Source: Odiellus spinosus (taxonomy: Eukaryota; Arthropoda; Arachnida; Opiliones; Phalangiidae). From it: DNA of 64,000 nt. The stretch spans positions 13,530,886 to 13,594,885 of the forward strand of contig OY987236.1 of NCBI GenBank assembly GCA_963920705.1, in the 5' to 3' direction. Below are positions 58,498-64,000 of this stretch, one piece after another. The notes under the pieces are model-generated. The model had not been told where the DNA came from and ran no database searches. It saw nothing but the letters and a program-made list of their open reading frames with translations. Each line of letters starts with the position of its first letter. Position 1 is the stretch's first letter. Made by a program: the position numbers and the translations under genes.

Positions 58498-59886
58498 AAA
58501 TTATGTAATCGGATAAATTTGTTACCAAGGGGTCGAGGGCATCTTGAATAAAATACACTGCCGATCATGGTCCACAAAGTTTACCCCCCCCCCCCCATAA
58601 TCACAATCTCCATGAAATGTAAATATATATGTAAATTTATGTTATATACATATATTTACATTTGATTTACACGTACAATATTTGCATTTAATTTACATAT
58701 TTAAAATCTTTTGTTTAAAGAGATTTGTCCTTGAAGCACCCTCTATGCTAGCTCTTTCTTATCCCCTTGACGTCATTGTATTGCGTCAAATACCTCGAAC
58801 AAACCCTTTCGCGATATAAAGCGTATGAAGAGAAACGTATTGTGATCGTTACCAACGCCTATGGTGTTCTGTTATCTGGTCAACCTTTCAGTCTATATAC
58901 ATAACAGTACAATACCTTGAACGGACCCTCGGGCTCGCGTAATTCCCCAACCATATGACCGGTTAAGCTTATATATCCTATAAGAAAATCGGAAAAACTT
59001 CCAGATTTCCCTCTTTCATCCCTCTCTTCCTTTCTATAAGTTGTCCTATCGGGGTTTTGTCCATTGTTTATTTTTCTCTTTACGAAAAATGTGTAAGTTT
59101 CATCTTGATTTGAATGTACACTAGAAGGTATGCTCCATAAATTTCTTAGAGGTTAAATCTTAGAGATAAGTGCTGCCAATTTAGAATGAAATTTGAAAAT
59201 TATATGCAAATTGATATTACTAGGTTTGTTAAATAAACCCTGGAAGGTAGCTTTTCCTCGCGCTAGATTGTACGGCAGCTAAAACATTTTTACAGGCGCC
59301 GGTAGAAAATATATGGGATATTTTTCCCCTACCTGTTCGTTTCATTCAAGGCATTATTAATTTATTTCAGCCTGCCAGGGGTAACGACATTTCCGTGTTT
59401 ACAAAAATAGTCGTTATAAGGCATAGAGGTGATATTAGAAATTACAATATATCTCGTATCTCATCTCCCTGACTTAAGTGTATTGCCTTGAAACCAATTC
59501 ACGTAATATGGTAGGAATTTATTTCTTATATCGCTTGGTATTACAAGGGGGTGTATGCAATTTAGCTTGCCAAGGTGATTGGGAGCTGTCTCAATGGTAA
59601 TTTTCTTCAGCTCGTATAACACGCAGTGTCTTATTATCGAGATATATATAGAGATTCCATATAAATCAACATTTATTGCATACTTGTGTTAGAAGCATAG
59701 TGAAGTCTAAGAACTTTGGTAGAATTATTAACGAAGTAAATGATTTTAAACTCAAAGTAGGTTTAGTTGCGTTTGAAGAGGCATTTGAATTGCCGGATAT
59801 GGCAATTTGAATCAAAGATCACCTACCAATCAACAAACACGAGTTTATCTTATGTTTTGATATCTGAAGATTATTATTATCCCCCC
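58498..59886. other. Intergenic DNA with a 121-bp imperfect duplication
   Basis: C run at 58584-58596; inverted minisatellite units at 58620-58710. 58740-58860 and 58861-58980 are diverged tandem copies (AATACCTCGAACAAACCCTT, then AATACCTTGAACGGACCCTC). The first copy is open in one plus frame and includes RYKAYEEKRIVIVTNAYGVL before a stop; without splice support I do not call it. Confidence 0.35.
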
Positions 59887-59890
59887 TTAA

Positions 59891-60258
59891 AGGGAGAATG
59901 CAACCTATCTATTTTTTATCGATTCCTTATCGTTGAAATAGGTCTAATCCAGCAGGAAAAAATTACTAACAAATATTAAACTAGAAATCAATTTAAAACT
60001 TACCATCAAAATAGGCTTAGCTGGATTCATGATATCTTGAACTCCCCATATAAGGGCTAGCGACCAATGACATTGAGCGATGGCTCTTATATGGGGAATG
60101 CAGGGTCTTCATGAATCCAGCTAAGCCTATTTTCCAGGGTAAGTTTTAAAATGATTTCTAGTTTAATATTTGTTTGTATTTTTTTTACTGGTGGATTAGG
60201 CCTATTTGAACGATAAGGAATTGATAACAAATCACTTAATGTTAGGTGGAATCTACCT
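59891..60258. mobile_element. TTAA-type palindromic MITE, family C, copy 3 (368 bp)
   Basis: TTAA on both sides (59887-59890, 60259-60262). Ends AGGGAGAATGCAACCTA and TAGGTGGAATCTACCT are inverted. Inner arms CCATCAAAATAGGCTTAGCT and AGCTAAGCCTATTTTCCAGG pair. The least degraded target duplication of the three copies. Confidence 0.88.
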
Positions 60259-60262
60259 TTAA

Positions 60263-61568
60263 GGCGCGTTCGCCGATTGGCTGAGGATATTTCTTGTCAT
60301 TTCTTTTAAATTAACATGGTTTCCAGATAAACTTATTCTTTTATTAAAGTTTGTTGAATGAATTGGTCCTTTTTGGGTGCATATTGGCAATCTTCATTCT
60401 ATCTTTAACGTGTCATATATTATTCCTGAAGATACTCCCTAGGCTGGTGTGTTATCAATGTAATAAATGATTAAATCGATAGATGATTTATTATTTACTG
60501 GCTTAGATATAAATAGATATTCGATAGACAGCGAAGAGCTCATGACGTGAATAATATCTGATAGTTTATACTGTAGAAGGCATTTGCAATGAAAACTTAA
60601 CAAACCGAATTTGTTTACAAAACTGTTTGGTCTGAAAAAATTTACCCTTGTGACGTCACTACGTCTAAATACGGCATAACTCTTTTTTTTTATTTTATTG
60701 AAATTGTCTAACGTTGTTGACATCTATGACCTTTCCAAGTAATTAACCCAAATTTGCTTTTCTAATTATTAAATGAATCAATTTTTATGGTATTTTTGAT
60801 AAAGCCTTATTAAATACGTCAGTCACCTCGCTATAAAATTCAGACGTTAAGTTATAGTAATTTAGACCAGTAGTATTTGAATTAGATTGACAAAAAAGTC
60901 GTACATTTAACCATATGTTAAGTTTAGATTTCCAGTTTCACAATTAGATCAATGAAGTATTTAAATTCAAGTTTTAAATTATGCAAACTGTTTAGTTTTT
61001 TCTGTAACAAGTTAGAGAAATAGTCATGTTTTCTGAATTTACCGCAGCCTTAATCCCGTAATATCTAAATAAAAAAATGAAAAACATTCCTATTATAAAA
61101 ACTACAACACTGAATGTAATATAAAGTAATAACATTTTCTCCATGGCTGTCGGCAAAAACATACTTTTGTTCAATAAGAATTTATTGAAAGAAAGGCTAT
61201 GACGTATTAATACCCAATGTTAAACCTCATAACGAAAAAAGTAATAGATATCAAATCCCTTTGAACACGAGTAAACCAATATAAAGTTTAAAAGGAATCT
61301 TTAAAAAAACCTCCATATTTGACTCGAGGGGGGAAAGACCATAAACCATAAAGTTATGTCGGAGTTATACGCTGTATTTATTCTCATATGGTTATAAAAT
61401 AGTTCCGGATGTTTACCTCCTAAATCCATAGCAAATAGGTTAGATTTCTGGGGAAAAAAAGGAGCCGGTATAAAATAGAACAAACAACAAAAGAACTTTG
61501 GTCAAACCATACTCGAATTCATAGGTTATAAAATATGACCCAGACGCGTCAAGGGAAAGTCTTAGCAG
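60263..61568. other. AT-rich intergenic DNA
   Basis: No repeat recognised. The 94-codon minus frame at 60439-60723 has a T-rich start and no recognised motif. If the 61.6-62.1 kb gene is real, this interval would hold its earlier exons and introns. TGACGTCA at 60651-60658. Confidence 0.35.
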
Positions 61569-62136
61569 AAAAAAATTGGGTCTAATATTCCCACTCTTCT
61601 CTGTCGGAGTAAGTTTCCAAAATCCGGGAGTGGTCTAGTAAAAGGTCTGGAATTTGCATTTTTGAGACAGGGTGTATGTTCACCAGCTAGCACTTAGAGA
61701 AGCGGGGAGAGTGGTAAACTAGTTCAGTCGAAGCTACCTCCCTTGGCCTTGATCTAGGACTACTAACACCAGTTTTAATAGATAAAGATTAATAACAAAG
61801 CGTTCATTAGCGTCCTCTAACGGCAAACATTGAGGGTAAAAGTAGAAACTGTCGGTTTTTTATATCTATATTGCAGACAAGCGTGAAATTTTCTTACTGT
61901 ACTTTTGTCACTCTTTGAGGACTCTTATGAAAGCCATAACCAATCCCTTGAGTAAATTGATCCCTCAAGCTCATATATTTCAGAACCTTGGGTTTCAAAT
62001 GATGGTGGCTGGATTATTTTTACTATTTTTAGATCATACTAAGTTTCTTATTCCTAAAGTTATGGGTAGTAGACCTTTAAACACTCTGAGAACGCGGTAT
62101 GAGAAGGAAAACGCTTTGAAAAAAAGGAAAAAATAG
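61569..62136 (+). CDS. Probable 3' end of an unidentified membrane-protein gene
   Basis: Terminal exon 61877..62136: acceptor TATCTATATTGCAG, then (entered in phase 1) 86 codons and TAG. It reads NKREIFLLYFCHSL after splicing, a hydrophobic stretch FQMMVAGLFLLFL, and the basic C terminus ENALKKRKK, which resembles an ER-retrieval tail (lysines at -4 and -5). The other frames and the minus strand are closed. AATAAA follows at 62202-62207. A possible preceding 40-bp exon 61569..61608 (CAG| acceptor, A|GTAAGT donor) reads KKIGSNIPTLLCR and leaves exactly one base, matching phase. The 268-bp intron contains a family A fragment near 61760-61830. Earlier exons were not found and I do not recognise the protein. 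Confidence 0.42.
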
Positions 62137-62201
62137 AAAATCGAATGTTCGTTTCTCGACGATTCCCAAATAACGCCCAGCAAAAGTGAACAATATTATA
62201 A

Positions 62202-62207
62202 AATAAA
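62202..62207 (+). promoter_or_regulatory. Candidate poly(A) signal
   Basis: AATAAA 66 bases after the TAG of the candidate terminal exon; another AATAAA follows at about 62236. In AT-rich DNA such motifs are common, so this supports but does not prove the exon. Confidence 0.35.
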
Positions 62208-62839
62208 AAATAGGGAGGTATATACTTCGGATCAAAAATAAAGAAGTATATATGTACTAGAAAAAAAATTATAGGAGGAGTTCTTAAGAAAGAGTCAGTT
62301 CGAATTTTTTTCCGCTAAAATAAAAGCGTATAAAGATTGAATTCTTTGGAAAATATTGTAAGGCCTCTTAGCCTCTTAAAGGTTTTTTCTTTTCTTCAAT
62401 GGGTTGAAGGATATTTTTCCTTTCTTTTATAAGATTTCTTTGACCCAAAGGGATGAATTTGATAAAAGGATGGAGATAAATTATTTTAAAAGGAGATTGA
62501 ACCTGGAAAGTCACTTGGATTTTTAATTCAACCATATTCTAGAGTGTTTAAGGCTTTTTTAATTATGCTGAACTCTGAACTCTATATAACCTTGTCTAGA
62601 TTATTTAAAACTAACCTAAAAATGGAATGTTCTAAACTAAAAGTTGAGGACTAAATAAATTATTTCGCCTAAATAAGAACCCACTTTCGACCTTGGTTTT
62701 TGGTTTATGTTGGGCTAATTACGTTAAATTACGTTGGTTTTTAATGCTTCTTCGTACTCATAAATATGCAAAATATATGTAATGCATTATAAATGTTAAA
62801 ATCTTTGGATTTTATTTAAAGGGAAACTCGGAGCTAAAA
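62208..62839. other. AT-rich intergenic DNA
   Basis: Nothing recognised. Confidence 0.4.
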
Positions 62840-63110
62840 AGATAACAACTTTTGAATTTATTTTCGGAATTACTATGCCAAAAAACGTATTTGAGATGTC
62901 CAACGTCTTAGGCATCAAACTCAGGCCTGTTCTTTAATGTTAAGACACTGTTGAAGGCTGAATAATATGATTAGTCCGAATGTATATTTGCTTTTATAGA
63001 AATTTCACCAAACTTCGGAATTTAAATTAAATTAAAAATTATGAAAATATTCTCGGATACGTTTTTTGTCACGTTGATTCCCAAAATAAATTCCAAAGCT
63101 GTTTCCCTTT
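62840..63110. mobile_element. Family E palindromic repeat, copy 3
   Basis: ACTATGCCAAAAAACGTATT, TCAAACTCAGGCCTGTTC, TGTTGAAGGCTGAATAATAT and AATAAATTCCAAAGCTGTTT are collinear with the right half of the copy at 53165-53580. Confidence 0.65.
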
Positions 63111-63249
63111 GAATAAATTCTATCTCAATTTGTAATGAATATAATCCAATGCATCGAGTAGATCATAGGAACATTTTGTCTGAATATAATTTCTCCTTCC
63201 AGTGAACGTGGATATTTTTGTCACGTATTAGGGGGTTTTTGTCTCTTAA

Positions 63250-63394
63250 AGACCTAGGATTACTTCTGCCTGTCACCCTGGAAACAACCTCGCCCTCCAT
63301 GCTTTCTCTAGCCTTGCTACCCAATAGGAAGCTCAGTTGGTGAGCCCACTTCCAGTGAAACAGGCAGGTGACAGGCAGAAGAAATCCTAGGCCT
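63250..63394. mobile_element. TTAA-type MITE, family D, copy 2 (145 bp)
   Basis: TTAA at 63246-63249; the right flank is TTTT, a decayed TTAA. Ends AGACCTAGGATTACTTCTGC and CAGAAGAAATCCTAGGCCT; interior nearly identical to copy 1 (GTGAGCCCACTTCCAGTGAA). Confidence 0.87.
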
Positions 63395-64000
63395 TTTTCA
63401 GGGAGATTTTGAATATATTTTTCCCCTAAATAGGGTGATTTTTGTTTTTTATTACAGGATTTTGGGGTATTTATATTTATTATACTTGCTTGGAGTTATT
63501 TTTACATACGTGCGTGACACTATCTCTTTTGTCAAACTAATTCAAATTTAGTATATTTCCTAGTCTATAATATTTGTTTTGCATCTTATATCATCAAAAC
63601 GGGTTATAAAAATATTTAAATTAGAAATAAATCGGAAATAGGAATTTATGGAAAGTATTTTTTCTTGTAAAAGCAAATTATATTTTCGGTGGTCGGAAAT
63701 AAGCGCGGTATATTGGATAAAATAGGTTTATTTTTCTACAAAAGTTTTAGTTTCCGGTATGAGAGGGAATAAAAATGAGGTTACTAGATCAAATTAGTAC
63801 ATATAGTCTACGTAAATATATTACCCGTTTATAAAATCCATCACAATATCCGTTCTGATTTGCTTTTTCAAGGAAATACCAAATCTTTCTCATACAAAAT
63901 TCATTTTATAATAAAAATATAGCTTTGTTTTAGCACTTCTAAAATGTGCTTATATACCAAATTTGGGTATTATTTCAAGAAACAGCACTTTTAATGAGTG
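63395..64000. other. AT-rich intergenic DNA
   Basis: Nothing recognised to the window edge. Confidence 0.4.

Overview
The window looks like a sparsely genic, AT-rich animal chromosome. There is no prokaryotic gene packing, the coding sequence is split by GT-AG introns, and most of the DNA is short inverted-repeat transposon relics (MITEs), satellites and microsatellites. The one securely identified gene is a rhodopsin-family neuropeptide receptor of the neuropeptide F / NPY type (NPFR). Its form is typical of protostome invertebrates; an arthropod is my first guess, but the sequence does not prove it.

Layout. 1-7.2 kb: a possible gene tail at the left edge, a 327-bp MITE, a 20-bp tandem repeat and relics of a 'GCTACGTTCACACTAG' MITE family. 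7.2-9.3 kb: a 157-bp satellite, a small inverted-repeat element carrying a complete minimal hammerhead-ribozyme-like motif on the minus strand, and a TTAA-flanked element with a second element nested in it. 10-21 kb: more MITEs, including a 300-bp GC-rich element with a clean target duplication and a 412-bp TTAA-type palindromic element. 21.8-25.5 kb: a 3.7-kb element bounded by 20-bp terminal inverted repeats, filled with an 87-bp repeat, two 21-bp satellites and a decayed tRNA-like sequence. 28.1-29.9 kb: the receptor gene on the minus strand (two coding exons, one 419-bp phase-0 intron, 459 residues). 30-53 kb: dense MITEs of at least ten families, several nested, plus minisatellites of 33, about 40, 79 and 152 bp. 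53-64 kb: more MITEs, a 29-bp minisatellite, and a probable 3' terminal exon of an unidentified membrane protein near 62 kb with poly(A) signals just downstream.

No transposase, reverse transcriptase or other autonomous mobile-element protein is visible, so the elements seen are non-autonomous copies. Several unrelated-looking families share TTAA target duplications and ends beginning AG (AGGGAGAATGC, AGGGATACTAAAC, AGTGAGGCTGT, AGGCCTAGG). This suggests they were mobilised by one piggyBac-like machinery encoded elsewhere.

The most interesting non-coding feature is the hammerhead-like motif at 8328-8365, a signature associated with Penelope-like retroelements and retrozymes. Candidate exons other than the receptor rest on splice-site and reading-frame evidence only and are scored low.
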